From Haloactinopolyspora alba (lineage in GTDB: Bacteria > Actinomycetota > Actinomycetes > Jiangellales > Jiangellaceae): 64,000 bases of DNA. Of this stretch, positions 44,262 to 53,603 are shown piece by piece. The number at the start of each line of letters is the position of its first letter. The stretch's first letter is position 1. The notes beneath the pieces are model-generated. The model was not told where the DNA came from and ran no database searches. It was given only the letters and a program-made list of their open reading frames with translations. Both the position numbers and the translations under genes were made by a program. The stretch lies in NCBI RefSeq assembly GCF_003014555.1, contig NZ_PYGE01000007.1, positions 1-64,000 of the forward strand. Reading direction: 5' to 3'.

Positions 44262-45671
44262 ATGGACCAGCTCCACCCGCGTCGGCGCACGGCCCGGCCA
44301 GTCGGCGCCTGTCATCCCCGCCCGGTGGCCGCGGCGTTGGCTCTCGTGGCCGCCACGGCACTGGCCGCGTGCGGCCCGGAGATCACCCCCGGCGACGGCG
44401 GCGACGCGACGGCGCCGGCCGACGACCCGGACGTGCTCCAGGCGCCCACCGGCGACAGTCCCAGCGGCGAGATCACCATCTGGAGCCGCTCCGGCGACCT
44501 CTACAAGGTCTTCGACGCCGCAATCGACGACTTCAACCAGAAGTACCCCGACATCGAGGTCGACCACCGTGCGGTGGACATCGACGCCAAGTTGCAGAAC
44601 ACGCTGATCACCGGCACGGACGTGCCGGACGGGGTGTTCCTGGACGACGCCAAGGTCGCGGGCTTCGCCGAGCACCTGTGGGACCTCAGCGACGTGTTGC
44701 AGCCGTACGTGGACGACATCGCACCGCAGAAGGTGGACGTCAACTCGCTGGACGGCGGCATCTACGGCGTCCCGTTCGATCTCAACCCGGGCCTGCTCTA
44801 CTACAACAAGACGGCACTGGAGAAGGTCGGCATCGACGCCACCCGGATCGAGACGTACGACGACCTGCTCGCGGCCGCACGTGAGTACAAGTCGGCGCGG
44901 CCCGACTCCGGGCCGATCCACCTCGAGCGCAGCGCCTTCCTCGCTCAGCTGCAGCTGGAGATGTACGCGAGCCAGTTGGGAACCAGCATCGCCGACGAGA
45001 ACGGCGAACTGCGCCTGGACTCGCCGGAGTACGAGCGGATCCTCGGCTGGCTGGACACCGTCCGCACCGAAGGGCTGGGCACCCGCGCCGAGTACCTGAC
45101 CCCCAGCGACATCGAGACGCTCGAATCCGGCCGGCAGGTGTTCTACCCGTGGGCGATCTGGTTCAGCTTCGCTCCCCAGCAGCTGCTGCCCGAGACGGCG
45201 GGGGACTGGCGCGCCATGCCGCTGCCCGCCTGGGAGGAAGGCGGGGCACGCGGCGGCGCGATGGGCGGCTCCTCGTTCGTCCTGCCGAAGGGAGGCGAGA
45301 GCTCCGAGCTCGCCTGGCTGTTCTACGAGTTCCTGATGTTCGACGAAGCCGGCTACACCGCGGTGTGGGGACCGAACGACATCTACCCGGGCGGACTGAA
45401 CACGTCGATCCCGAGCTACCGGCCCGCCGCCGACGCCACCGAGCCGCTGTTCGATCCGGTCGACGCGCTGGGCGGACAGGACCTCTGGTCGGTCGCCGTC
45501 GAGGCCGGGCGGCAGATCCCCGGCGGCGCGCCGATCCCCGCGTGGTGGGCCGGCGCCGTCGACCACCTGGGCACGAACATGCAGCGGATGTTCGACGGAG
45601 AGCTCACCCCGCGGGACGTGATCGAGCGTTCCTCGGCCGACATCCAGAAGAACCTGGTCGAGCGCCAATGA
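44262..45671 (+). CDS. sugar ABC transporter substrate-binding lipoprotein
   Basis: 469 residues. A twin-charged N-terminus and hydrophobic stretch end in the lipobox ALAAC (lipidated Cys37). The mature part is an extracellular solute-binding protein of the sugar-binding family 1 type (ITIWSRSGDLYKVFDAAIDDFNQKYP, GIYGVPFDLNPGLLYYNKTALEK, YPWAIWFSF). Start ATG 44262 has AGGGAG upstream. The ATPase subunit is not encoded here, so a shared MsiK-type ATPase elsewhere is likely. Confidence 0.92.
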   Translation: MDQLHPRRRTARPVGACHPRPVAAALALVAATALAACGPEITPGDGGDATAPADDPDVLQAPTGDSPSGEITIWSRSGDLYKVFDAAIDDFNQKYPDIEVDHRAVDIDAKLQNTLITGTDVPDGVFLDDAKVAGFAEHLWDLSDVLQPYVDDIAPQKVDVNSLDGGIYGVPFDLNPGLLYYNKTALEKVGIDATRIETYDDLLAAAREYKSARPDSGPIHLERSAFLAQLQLEMYASQLGTSIADENGELRLDSPEYERILGWLDTVRTEGLGTRAEYLTPSDIETLESGRQVFYPWAIWFSFAPQQLLPETAGDWRAMPLPAWEEGGARGGAMGGSSFVLPKGGESSELAWLFYEFLMFDEAGYTAVWGPNDIYPGGLNTSIPSYRPAADATEPLFDPVDALGGQDLWSVAVEAGRQIPGGAPIPAWWAGAVDHLGTNMQRMFDGELTPRDVIERSSADIQKNLVERQ

Positions 45672-45714
45672 CGCCCGCCGCCCGCACCGAGCACCCACTG
45701 CTGAGGACGTCGCG

Positions 45715-46647
45715 TTGACACTCGCCGTCGACACGCAGGCATCGCCGTCCGCGTCGCCGTCGCCGAAGCGGCGCGCGAACCGGTCACGGTGGCGGCGTCA
45801 GCTCGCGCCGTACGTCTTCGTCCTGCCGTTCATCGCCATCTTCGCGGCGTTCGGCGTGTACCCGATGCTGTTCACGCTGCGGCTGAGCTTCACCGACTGG
45901 CGTGGGTCCGGAGCCGCCGAGTGGGTGGGCTGGGACAACTACACGTACCTGCTCGGCAACGAGGGCTTCTGGTCCTCGGTGAGCAACTCCGCGGTGCTGT
46001 GGCTGCTGATCATTCCCGTCCAGCTGCTGCTCGCCCTGGTCATCGCTGTGCTGCTGGACAACGCCAAACTCCGGCTGCGCAGCTTCTACCGCGTCGCGTT
46101 CCTGGTGCCGTTCGTCACGCCCCTGGTCGCCGTCGCGCAGATCTGGGTGGTGGTGTTCGACCAGGACTACGGCGCCGTCAACGCCATCCTCAACACGTTC
46201 GGGCTGCCGGACGTGGGCTGGCTGACCACGAGCCTGTGGGCCAAGCCCACGCTGGCACTGCTGTTCCTGTGGAAGACCACCGGCTTCATCGTGATCATCC
46301 TGCTGTCCGGCCTGCAGTCGATCGACGCGAACGTCTACGAGGCCGCCGACATCGACGGGGCGTCGCGGCTACGGCAGCTCGTGAACATCACGATCCCGCT
46401 GGTGCGGCGGACCCTGATGTTCTCGCTCGTGCTCCAGACGCTCGCGGTGTTCCAGATGTTCGCCGAACCGTTCGTCGTCACGGACGGCGGTCCGTACGGC
46501 TCCACCACGACGGCGGGGCTGCACCTGTACGAGCACATCAACCGTGGCGACCTGGGCACCGGAGCGGCGAACTCGTTCCTGCTGGTGATCATCGTGATGG
46601 CGCTCTCGCTGCTGTTCGTGCGGCTGTTACGAGCGGAGGACCGATGA
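45715..46647 (+). CDS. sugar ABC transporter permease (MalF-like)
   Basis: 310 residues with six predicted TM segments and the EAA loop EAADIDGASRLRQLVNITIPL that contacts the ATPase. The basic N-terminal 25 residues are cytoplasmic. TTG 45715 is the only reasonable start before TM1, and its Shine-Dalgarno sequence is weak (TGAGGAC). It overlaps the next permease by 4 nt. Confidence 0.92.
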   Translation: MTLAVDTQASPSASPSPKRRANRSRWRRQLAPYVFVLPFIAIFAAFGVYPMLFTLRLSFTDWRGSGAAEWVGWDNYTYLLGNEGFWSSVSNSAVLWLLIIPVQLLLALVIAVLLDNAKLRLRSFYRVAFLVPFVTPLVAVAQIWVVVFDQDYGAVNAILNTFGLPDVGWLTTSLWAKPTLALLFLWKTTGFIVIILLSGLQSIDANVYEAADIDGASRLRQLVNITIPLVRRTLMFSLVLQTLAVFQMFAEPFVVTDGGPYGSTTTAGLHLYEHINRGDLGTGAANSFLLVIIVMALSLLFVRLLRAEDR

Positions 46648-47534
46648 CGACCACGCTGCCCGGCTCCGCCGCACGCCCTCGCCCGCGCCGAGTGTCGCTG
46701 GTGACGGTGCGGTCGCAGATCTTCCTGCTGCTGCTGACTCTCGCCTTCCTGGCGCCGGTCGCCTGGGCGCTGCTCTCCGCGTTCAAGCCCGCCAACCGGA
46801 TCATCAGCGACCCGTTGAGCTTCGACCCCACGTCCGCGACGCTCGACAACTTCACCAGGATGTTCGCCGACGTCCCGATCGGACAGGGGTTCCTGAACAC
46901 CGCCGTGGTCCTGGTGTTCAAGGGCGCGATCACGCTGTTCTTCGCGCCGCTGGCCGCCTACGGCTTCGCCAAGTACACGTTCCCGCTCAAGAACATGCTG
47001 TTCGGCACCGTGCTGATCACGCTGATGCTGCCGACCATCGTGCTGATCATCCCGCTGCTGCTGCAGATGAAGGAGCTGGGCTGGGTCAACACCTACCAGG
47101 CGCTCATCCTCCCCGGGGCGGTGGACGCGTTCGCCGTCTTCTGGATGCGGCAGGTGATCGCCGCCGTACCGGACGAGCTTCTGGACGCCGCCCGCGTGGA
47201 CGGCTGCCGCGAGTTCGCCCTCTTCCGCCGCGTCGTCCTGCCGGTGATCAAGCCCGCGCTAGCCGGCCTCGCCGTGCTGACGGTCATGAACATCTACAAC
47301 GACTTCGTCTGGCCGGTGGTGGTCGCCAGCTCCGAGCGGATGGCGACGCTGCAGGTCGTCCTGTCGACGCTGGCGCAGAACATCACCGGCAACCGGATCG
47401 GCGCCGACTACGCCACCATCACCGGCGAGCTCCTCGCGGCCGCCTCCGTCGCTCTCGTCCCGTTGCTCGTCATCTTCGTCGCCCTGCAGCGGCACTTCAT
47501 CAACGGCATCCTCGCCGGAAGTGTCAAGGGCTGA
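46644..47534 (+). CDS. sugar ABC transporter permease (MalG-like)
   Basis: 296 residues and six TM segments, with the EAA-type loop LLDAARVDGCREFALFRRVVLPVIKPA. It pairs with the preceding permease to form the channel. GGAGGA precedes ATG 46644. Confidence 0.93.
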   Translation: MTTTLPGSAARPRPRRVSLVTVRSQIFLLLLTLAFLAPVAWALLSAFKPANRIISDPLSFDPTSATLDNFTRMFADVPIGQGFLNTAVVLVFKGAITLFFAPLAAYGFAKYTFPLKNMLFGTVLITLMLPTIVLIIPLLLQMKELGWVNTYQALILPGAVDAFAVFWMRQVIAAVPDELLDAARVDGCREFALFRRVVLPVIKPALAGLAVLTVMNIYNDFVWPVVVASSERMATLQVVLSTLAQNITGNRIGADYATITGELLAAASVALVPLLVIFVALQRHFINGILAGSVKG

Positions 47535-47564
47535 AATCTGCTACCGCGAAAGGGTCCCTCACCC

Positions 47565-49604
47565 ATGACCTCTGCCGTCCCGCGCGCGGAGTACCCGCGT
47601 CCCGACCGCGACCGTTCGCAGCGCTGGCTGCCGCTCAACGGCGAGTGGAACTTCGAGTGCGCGCAAGGCACCTCGACGATCGTCGTCCCGTTCGCCTGGG
47701 AGACGGCCGCGTCCGGGGTCGGGCGGACCTGGCTCGAGGAGGCGACGTACCGCCGGCTGCTCACCGCGCCGGCCGGGTGGGCCGGGGCCAGGGTTTTCCT
47801 CTGTTTCGGCGCCGTGCACCACGAGACGCGGGTGACGCTCGACGGCGCCGCCGTCGGCTCGCACACCGGCGGGTACGAGCCGTTCGAGTTCGACGTCACC
47901 GAGCTGCTCACGCCGGGGGAGACGCACGAGCTGCGGGTGGACGTGCGCGCTCCGGCGGACAAGCGCGCGATCCCGCACGGCAAACAGCGTTCGATTCCCC
48001 GTGACGACTACGACGGCGTCTCGTTCACGCCGTCGTCGGGGATCTGGCAGAGCGTGTGGCTCGAGGCCCGCGGACGCACCTACCTCGACACGATCGCGGT
48101 GCGCGGCGACTCGCTGACCGGTTTCGACATCACCGCGCGGCTGGCCGGGGACGATCCCGCAGAGGCACCCGTGGTGGCTGAGATCGTCGACGGCTCGGCT
48201 CACGGCGAGCGGGTCCGGCTCGTGTCCGATGCCGACGGCCGCGTCCATGGCCGGCTCGACGTCGCCGAACCGCACCTGTGGAGCCCGGCGGATCCGCATC
48301 TGTACTCGCTCGAGTTCACTGTCGGCACGGGCGAGGCCGACCGGGTGACCGTGACCGGCGGCCTGCGGCGGTTCGAGGCGCTGGGCGAGCAGCTGTACCT
48401 GAACGGGGACCGGCTCTACGTGCGTGGTGTGCTCGACCAGGGCTACTGGCCCGGCACCGGCGTGACCGCCCCGGACGACGCCGCGCTGGTCCGCGATCTG
48501 GAGCTCGCCCGCGAGTGCGGGTACAACCTGGTGCGCAAGCACATCAAGCTCGAAGAACCTCGCTGGCTGCACCACGCCGACCGGACGGGGATGCTGGTGT
48601 GGGCCGAACCACCCGCACCCAGCCGGTACAGCGACGAGGCGGCGCTGGCGTTCGAGGCGCAGCTCGCGCCCATGGTCGACCGCGACGGCAACCATCCGTC
48701 GATCGTCGTCTGGGGCCTTTACAACGAGGAGTGGGGCCTCGACTGGGACATCCCCGGCACTCCCGCGCACGCGGCGGCGGCCGCACGGGCCTACGACGCG
48801 ATGCGCCGGCTCGACCCGTCCCGCCCGATCGTCGAGAACTCCGGGTGGGCGCACGTCAAGACCGACCTCGTCGACTGGCATTACTACGACGACGACCCGG
48901 CGGCGTGGGCGGCCAACGTCGCCGCGCTGGCCGCCGGCTTTCGCGAGGACTTCCCCGTCAAGCTGGGACCGGACTTCGTCGTCGACAAGCCGCTGTACGG
49001 CAGCGCCCAGCACCCGCGCTCCGGGCTGCCTGTCCTGAACAGCGAGTACGGCGCGGGCTTCACCAGCCTCGAGCGCGCCTGGCAGCTGCGGTGGCAAACA
49101 CAGGAACTGCGCCGGCACGACCGGTTCGCCGGCTACGTGTACACCGAGCTGACCGACGTCGAGCACGAGATGGCCGGTATCTTCGGCGCCGACCGCACGC
49201 GCAAGGACCTCGGCGGGCTGCGTCCGTGCGACGTGAACAGCGAGACCGTCCTGGTGGTCGACCTCGTCCCCGCCCACGCCGGCGCCGACATGCGCGTGCC
49301 CGACGCCCCGGTCACGCTCGACGTCCACGTCTCCCATCACGGGACGGGCGCGATCGCGGGACGCGTGCGCGCGGCATGGGCGCCACCGGGAACGCCCCTC
49401 GGTGCCGGCTGCCACGAGCTCGCGGCCGAGTCGGGAACGGTGAAGGCGGAGCCGTTCGTCCTCAGTGCGGCGACCCGTGTCGAGATCCCGCCGCCAGGGG
49501 CGGTGGCCTCGGCGCGTCTGCTCCTGTGGCTGGTCGACGACGCGGACGAGGTCGCGGCGCGGACGTTCCTCGACGCGGCGCCGATCGAGGTGCCGAACCG
49601 CTGA
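47565..49604 (+). CDS. GH2-family glycosidase (beta-galactosidase/glucuronidase/mannosidase type)
   Basis: 679 residues. An N-terminal jelly-roll sugar-binding domain (about 20-170), an immunoglobulin-like domain (about 175-265) and a TIM barrel with acid/base E388 (GLYNEEWG) and nucleophile E494 (LNSEYGAG). A C-terminal domain of about 100 residues follows. There is no signal peptide, so it acts inside the cell on the imported sugar. The exact sugar cannot be read from the sequence. It is the last gene of the LacI-controlled operon, 30 nt after the permease. Confidence 0.9.
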   Translation: MTSAVPRAEYPRPDRDRSQRWLPLNGEWNFECAQGTSTIVVPFAWETAASGVGRTWLEEATYRRLLTAPAGWAGARVFLCFGAVHHETRVTLDGAAVGSHTGGYEPFEFDVTELLTPGETHELRVDVRAPADKRAIPHGKQRSIPRDDYDGVSFTPSSGIWQSVWLEARGRTYLDTIAVRGDSLTGFDITARLAGDDPAEAPVVAEIVDGSAHGERVRLVSDADGRVHGRLDVAEPHLWSPADPHLYSLEFTVGTGEADRVTVTGGLRRFEALGEQLYLNGDRLYVRGVLDQGYWPGTGVTAPDDAALVRDLELARECGYNLVRKHIKLEEPRWLHHADRTGMLVWAEPPAPSRYSDEAALAFEAQLAPMVDRDGNHPSIVVWGLYNEEWGLDWDIPGTPAHAAAAARAYDAMRRLDPSRPIVENSGWAHVKTDLVDWHYYDDDPAAWAANVAALAAGFREDFPVKLGPDFVVDKPLYGSAQHPRSGLPVLNSEYGAGFTSLERAWQLRWQTQELRRHDRFAGYVYTELTDVEHEMAGIFGADRTRKDLGGLRPCDVNSETVLVVDLVPAHAGADMRVPDAPVTLDVHVSHHGTGAIAGRVRAAWAPPGTPLGAGCHELAAESGTVKAEPFVLSAATRVEIPPPGAVASARLLLWLVDDADEVAARTFLDAAPIEVPNR

Positions 49605-49795
49605 CCGTCGCGGCCTTCGGTCCGTTTCGACGCCTCGGGACCGGCCCCGGTCCGCTGCCGTGTCCTCCGTGCGGAGGATCCGATCCACACCCTGGGTAGG
49701 GACCGGGCGGACGGTGTCACGCGGGCGCGGGTGAACGGGGTACCTTGGTTCGAAACACCGGGTGCGGACAGCGATGATGCGGGAGAGGCGGCGCC

Positions 49796-50392
49796 GTGGA
49801 CGTCCAAGAGACGGGGGTGCAGACCAATCGGGTCCTGACGGTCCCGAACCTGCTTTCGGTCCTCCGGCTGCTCGGCGTCCCGCTGTTCCTGTGGCTGGTG
49901 CTCGTCGAGGAGGCGGACACCTGGGCCATCATCGTCCTCGCCGCCTCCGGGTTCACCGACTATCTCGACGGCAAACTGGCGCGACGCTGGAATCAGATCA
50001 GCCGGGTCGGTCAACTACTTGACCCGCTGGCCGATCGGTTGTACATCTTCACCACCATCGTCGCGCTGACGTTGCGCGAGGTCATCCCGTTGTGGTTCGC
50101 CATCCTGCTGGTCGGCCGGGACGTCGCGATGGCGGTGGTGGTGGCGTTCGTACGCGCCCGGCGCGGCATCACCGGACTGCCGGTGCACTTCCTGGGCAAG
50201 TCGGCGACGTTCTGCCTGCTGTACGCGTTCCCGCTGCTGCTGTGGGGGGACGGTGACGGGACGTTGCCGCTGCTGGCCCGGGTGTTCGGCTGGGCGTTCG
50301 CGATCTGGGGCGTCGCGTTGTACTGGTGGGCGGCGGCGCTGTACGTCATCCAGGCACGGAACGTGGTCCGTGAGGAAGGAGCGACATCGTGA
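49796..50392 (+). CDS. CDP-alcohol phosphatidyltransferase (PgsA-like)
   Basis: 198 residues, membrane protein. The full CDP-OH signature is present: D55-x2-D58-G59-x2-A62-R63, G72, D76 and D80 (TDYLDGKLARRW, then GQLLDPLADR). The first gene of the Rv1822-type block is annotated pgsA2 in M. tuberculosis. Phosphatidylglycerophosphate or cardiolipin synthesis is likely, but the acceptor is not proven. Start GTG 49796. A TACCTT -10 box precedes it at about 49741. Confidence 0.88.
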   Translation: MDVQETGVQTNRVLTVPNLLSVLRLLGVPLFLWLVLVEEADTWAIIVLAASGFTDYLDGKLARRWNQISRVGQLLDPLADRLYIFTTIVALTLREVIPLWFAILLVGRDVAMAVVVAFVRARRGITGLPVHFLGKSATFCLLYAFPLLLWGDGDGTLPLLARVFGWAFAIWGVALYWWAAALYVIQARNVVREEGATS

Positions 50393-50447
50393 GTGGGACG
50401 GCACCGGCGCGTGCGGTCCTGACACCGGGTCGTGCGAGCATGGGGCA

Positions 50448-51302
50448 GTGGTGACAGGGCAAGATTCCGGTACGCCCCCGCAACGGCGGCCGGACGAGTC
50501 GATGTCACTGCTCAACGACCTGTTCGCGAAACCGCTGGAGCCGGGGTACGAGGACGTCGCGGCTCGCCGGCGCGCGGCCGGTGAAGACCCGGCCAGCGTC
50601 GGACAGCTGCGCTTCTCGCCTGCCCTGATCCTCGGCACCGTCGCGCTGGGCCTGCTGCTGACCATGGCGGCGTTGCAGGTGCGAGCCACCGCCGACGTCG
50701 TCTCGGCCGAGCGGCAGAGCCTGATCGAGCGGATCCACGCCGAGGACGACAACGTGAGCCGGTTGCAGGAGACGGTCGCGTCGTTGGAGTCCGAGATCAG
50801 CGGTCTCGAGGCCTCGCTGCTCGAGAACTCGGCGGCTGGGCGACAATTGCGCGATGAGGTACGGCAGTTGCAGGCGCGCGCGGGGAGTATGGCGGTGACC
50901 GGACCCGGAGTGGTGGTCACCGTCGACAATGCGGAGAACCCGGAGAGCTACGAGGACCCGAACGACGCGCTCGTCCAGGACATCGACCTGCAGCAGGCCG
51001 TCAACGGGCTGTGGGCCGCCGGGGCCGAGGCCGTCAGCATCAACGGGCAGCGCATCACCGCGCTGACCGCCATCCGGCGGGTCGACAACGTCATGAAGAT
51101 CAACTACCGTCCCACCCAGGCGCCGTACGAGATCACCGCGATCGGCGACTCGCGGTCGTTGCCCAGCGAGTTCGGCGACGGCACCGGCGCTTCGTGGTTG
51201 CGCTACTTCAGCTTGCCCTTCGACGTGCAGTCCGCGGAGTCGTTGACGGTTCCCGCCGGCAGCACCTCGCTGATCTACGCCAAGCCCGGGGAGGCCACGT
51301 GA
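50448..51302 (+). CDS. DUF881 family membrane-anchored protein
   Basis: 284 residues. One TM segment (ALILGTVALGLLLTMAALQV, about 60-80), a coiled coil (about 90-145) and a DUF881 domain with VTGPGVVVTVDNAE and LWAAGAEAVSINGQRITA. Corresponds to Rv1823. The function is unknown, and the conserved neighbourhood suggests a membrane or division role. The start is GTG 50448 or 50451. It overlaps the next gene by 4 nt. Confidence 0.85.
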   Translation: MVTGQDSGTPPQRRPDESMSLLNDLFAKPLEPGYEDVAARRRAAGEDPASVGQLRFSPALILGTVALGLLLTMAALQVRATADVVSAERQSLIERIHAEDDNVSRLQETVASLESEISGLEASLLENSAAGRQLRDEVRQLQARAGSMAVTGPGVVVTVDNAENPESYEDPNDALVQDIDLQQAVNGLWAAGAEAVSINGQRITALTAIRRVDNVMKINYRPTQAPYEITAIGDSRSLPSEFGDGTGASWLRYFSLPFDVQSAESLTVPAGSTSLIYAKPGEAT

Positions 51303-51631
51303 TCCCTCTGGCCGGAGTTCTGCTCGGCGTGCTCGCCGGGCTGGCGTTCGACGTGTCCGTCCCGCTCGAGCTGCAGCCGTACCTGCCCATCGCCATCGTC
51401 GCCGCGCTCGACGCGGTGTTCGGCGGAGTCCGCGCGGTGATGGAGGGCATCTTCAACGACAAGGTGTTCGTCGTCTCGTTCATCGCCAACGTGCTCATCG
51501 CCGCGTTCATCGTGTTCCTGGGTGACCAGCTCGGCGTCGGCTCGCAGCTGTCCACCGCGGTCATCGTGGTACTGGGCATCCGCATCTTCACCAACGTCGC
51601 GACCATCAGGCGGCTCGTGTTCCATGCCTGA
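51299..51631 (+). CDS. sbp: DUF1290 small membrane protein (Sbp family)
   Basis: 110 residues with three TM segments (IPLAGVLLGVLAGLAFDV, IAIVAALDAVFGGVRAVMEG, FIANVLIAAFIVFLGDQLGV). This is the small basic protein family, always placed between two DUF881 genes (Rv1824 slot). Function unknown. GTG 51299 overlaps the DUF881 stop. Confidence 0.88.
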   Translation: MIPLAGVLLGVLAGLAFDVSVPLELQPYLPIAIVAALDAVFGGVRAVMEGIFNDKVFVVSFIANVLIAAFIVFLGDQLGVGSQLSTAVIVVLGIRIFTNVATIRRLVFHA

Positions 51632-52442
51632 TCAGGAGCCGCGCACCGACGAGTCCACGACGGGCAGGAAACCGCCGCGGTTCACCCCCGCGGCGCCGTC
51701 GGGGCTGAAGCGGCTGTGGCGGGCGCTGAGCAAGCGCCCGGACACCGGGCACATCGGCGTCGGGCTGCTCGTCGGGCTGCTGGCGTTCGCCGCGGTCGTG
51801 CAGGTGCGAGCCGACGACGACGAAGCGCTGGCCAACGCGCGCCGCGACGACCTCGTGCAGATCCTGGACGGGCTGCGGCGGCAGTCCGAGCGCCTGGAGG
51901 ACCAGGTCGCCAGCCTCGAAGCCGACCGGCGTGACCTCGTCAGCGGCGCCGACAGCGAAACGGACGCGCTCAAGCAGGCCCAGGAGCGCGCACGGGTCGT
52001 CGGAGTACTGGCCGGCACCGTCCCGGCCACCGGACCGGGCATCATCATGACCATCACCGACCCGGACCACCGGGTGAACTCGGTGCTGATGTACAGCGCG
52101 ATCCAGGAGCTGCGCGACGCCGGCGCCGAGGCGATCCAGATCCTCGGCGACGGCAACGACTCGGCCGTGCGTGTGGTGCACGACACGTACTTCCTGGGAC
52201 CGGAGGACGGAGCCATGAACATCGGCGGCACCATGGTCGAGCCGCCGTACAATGTCGTGGCCATCGGTGATCCCGGCACCCTGGCCGGGGCGATGTCGTT
52301 CACCAAGGGCATCGTCTCGCGCATCGAGGACCAGAAGGCACAGGCCACGGTGACCGAGTACAACGAGCTGACAGTGGACGTGTTGCACGAGCCGCAGCCC
52401 CATCAGTACGCTCGCCCGGCGCCGGAGGACGAGGACGATTGA
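51624..52442 (+). CDS. second DUF881 family membrane-anchored protein
   Basis: 272 residues. A TM segment (HIGVGLLVGLLAFAAVVQV, about 43-61), a coiled coil (about 70-115), then the DUF881 domain with TGPGIIMTITDPD and ELRDAGAEAIQILG. It is paralogous to the protein two genes upstream, and the two may form a complex with the DUF1290 protein. It overlaps the upstream gene by 8 nt. Acidic C-terminus. Confidence 0.87.
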   Translation: MPDQEPRTDESTTGRKPPRFTPAAPSGLKRLWRALSKRPDTGHIGVGLLVGLLAFAAVVQVRADDDEALANARRDDLVQILDGLRRQSERLEDQVASLEADRRDLVSGADSETDALKQAQERARVVGVLAGTVPATGPGIIMTITDPDHRVNSVLMYSAIQELRDAGAEAIQILGDGNDSAVRVVHDTYFLGPEDGAMNIGGTMVEPPYNVVAIGDPGTLAGAMSFTKGIVSRIEDQKAQATVTEYNELTVDVLHEPQPHQYARPAPEDEDD

Positions 52443-52509
52443 CCGGCGCTCCCAGTGATTCGCTCATGAATTCGACAACCGGCGTGTGCCGTGGAGGAGG
52501 CAGATTTCG

Positions 52510-52896
52510 TTGTATCCCGACGACCTGAGGTACACCTCGAAACACGAGTGGGTGCGTAGTCCCGGTGAGGCGGAGGGCAGCGTCCGCATCGGCATCACGC
52601 ACTTCGCCCAGGAACAGTTGGGTGACATCGTCTACGTCCAGTTGCCCGCCGTCGGCGACGAGCTGACCGCCGACGACGTCTGCGGCGAGTTGGAGTCGAC
52701 CAAGAGCGTCAGTGAGCTGTACGCGCCGGTCTCCGGCACGGTCGTGGCGCGCAACGACGATCTCGACGCCTCTCCGGAACAGGTCAACGCCGAGCCCTAC
52801 GGCGCCGGATGGATGATCGAGATGATCCCGTCCGACGAGTCGGCGCTGGAGGGACTGCTGACCGCCGCGGACTATCGAGCGCAGGTCGAGGGGTGA
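52510..52896 (+). CDS. gcvH: Glycine cleavage system H protein
   Basis: 128 residues with the lipoyl-attachment lysine K65 in GELESTKSVSELYAPVSG, GITHFAQEQLGDIVYVQLP and EPYGAGWMI. H shuttles the aminomethyl group between the P, T and L proteins. TTG 52510 with GGAGGAGG upstream gives the family start (YPDDLRYTSKHEWV). GTG 52486 would add an untypical MPWRRQIS and precede the ribosome-binding site. gcvP lies 3.5 kb downstream, gcvT is not in the window. Confidence 0.95.
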   Translation: MYPDDLRYTSKHEWVRSPGEAEGSVRIGITHFAQEQLGDIVYVQLPAVGDELTADDVCGELESTKSVSELYAPVSGTVVARNDDLDASPEQVNAEPYGAGWMIEMIPSDESALEGLLTAADYRAQVEG

Positions 52897-52935
52897 GCGA
52901 CGTGTGAGTCCGGCGAGCCGGCTCGTCGAGGCCAG

Positions 52936-52964
52936 TTGACCCCTGGCCGTGCCGGTCCTAGGTT
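52936..52964 (+). promoter_or_regulatory. sigma-A-type promoter of the FHA gene
   Basis: TTGACC (52936-52941), an exact 17-bp spacer, then TAGGTT (52959-52964). It gives a leader of about 95 nt ending in a small hairpin, CCACGG-GAAG-CCGTGG (53036-53051), just before GGGAGG. Confidence 0.75.
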
Positions 52965-53066
52965 GCCAGCATCCGTAAACTCTCAGGCGAAGGTCGAGGG
53001 TCACTCGACGACACCCGACTCGCCGACGACTCGAGCCACGGGAAGCCGTGGCGGGAGGCCATGCCG

Positions 53067-53603
53067 ATGCCGTTCTGCACCCAGTGCGGTCACCAAAACC
53101 CGACCGATGCGAAGTTCTGCTCCCAGTGTGGGACGCCTCTGGTCACCGCCTCGCAGCCCGCGGAAGCGCCGGGTGACTCGACCAGCACCATGGCGACGGT
53201 CCGTGACGAGCCCGAACGGGGCGAGCGTGAGGACGGCAGCGACCTCGCCACGGCCGATCAGGCGGCCGTCGACGCGCTACCGGCAGGGAGTGCGCTGCTG
53301 GTGGTGCTGCGGGGTCCCAACGCGGGCAGCCGGTTCCTGCTCGACACCGACGTCGTCAGCGCCGGCCGGCACCCGGACTCGGACATCTTCCTCGACGACG
53401 TGACGGTGTCGCGCCGGCACGCCGAGTTCCGTCGTATGCCGGGCGGATTCGTCGTCTCCGACGTGGGTAGCCTGAACGGCACCTACGTCAATCGCGACCG
53501 GATCGACGAGGTTGTGTTGAACAACGGGGACGAAGTCCAGATCGGCAAGTATCGTCTTGTCTACTACTCCAGTCAGCAAGGGTTCGGAGGCGGACCGAGG
53601 TGA
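53067..53603 (+). CDS. FHA-domain protein with N-terminal zinc ribbon (GarA-like)
   Basis: 178 residues. A CXXC...CXXC zinc ribbon (C4, C7, C18, C21) precedes a linker and an FHA domain (about 75-165) with the phosphothreonine-binding residues R101 (AGRHPDSD), S115/H118 (SRRHAEF) and N137 (LNGTYVN). The FHA core closely resembles mycobacterial GarA, which regulates 2-oxoglutarate metabolism. The GarA ETTS phosphorylation motif is absent and a zinc ribbon stands instead, so regulation may differ. ATG 53067 is preferred over 53061 for ribosome-binding-site spacing. It overlaps the next gene by 4 nt. Confidence 0.86.
   Translation: MPFCTQCGHQNPTDAKFCSQCGTPLVTASQPAEAPGDSTSTMATVRDEPERGEREDGSDLATADQAAVDALPAGSALLVVLRGPNAGSRFLLDTDVVSAGRHPDSDIFLDDVTVSRRHAEFRRMPGGFVVSDVGSLNGTYVNRDRIDEVVLNNGDEVQIGKYRLVYYSSQQGFGGGPR

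Noticed and set aside
52970-53000. Second glycine riboswitch before the FHA gene
   Set aside because: Only the short string CTCTCAGGC resembles the aptamer. The GGGAGAG and CGCCGAAGG parts are missing.
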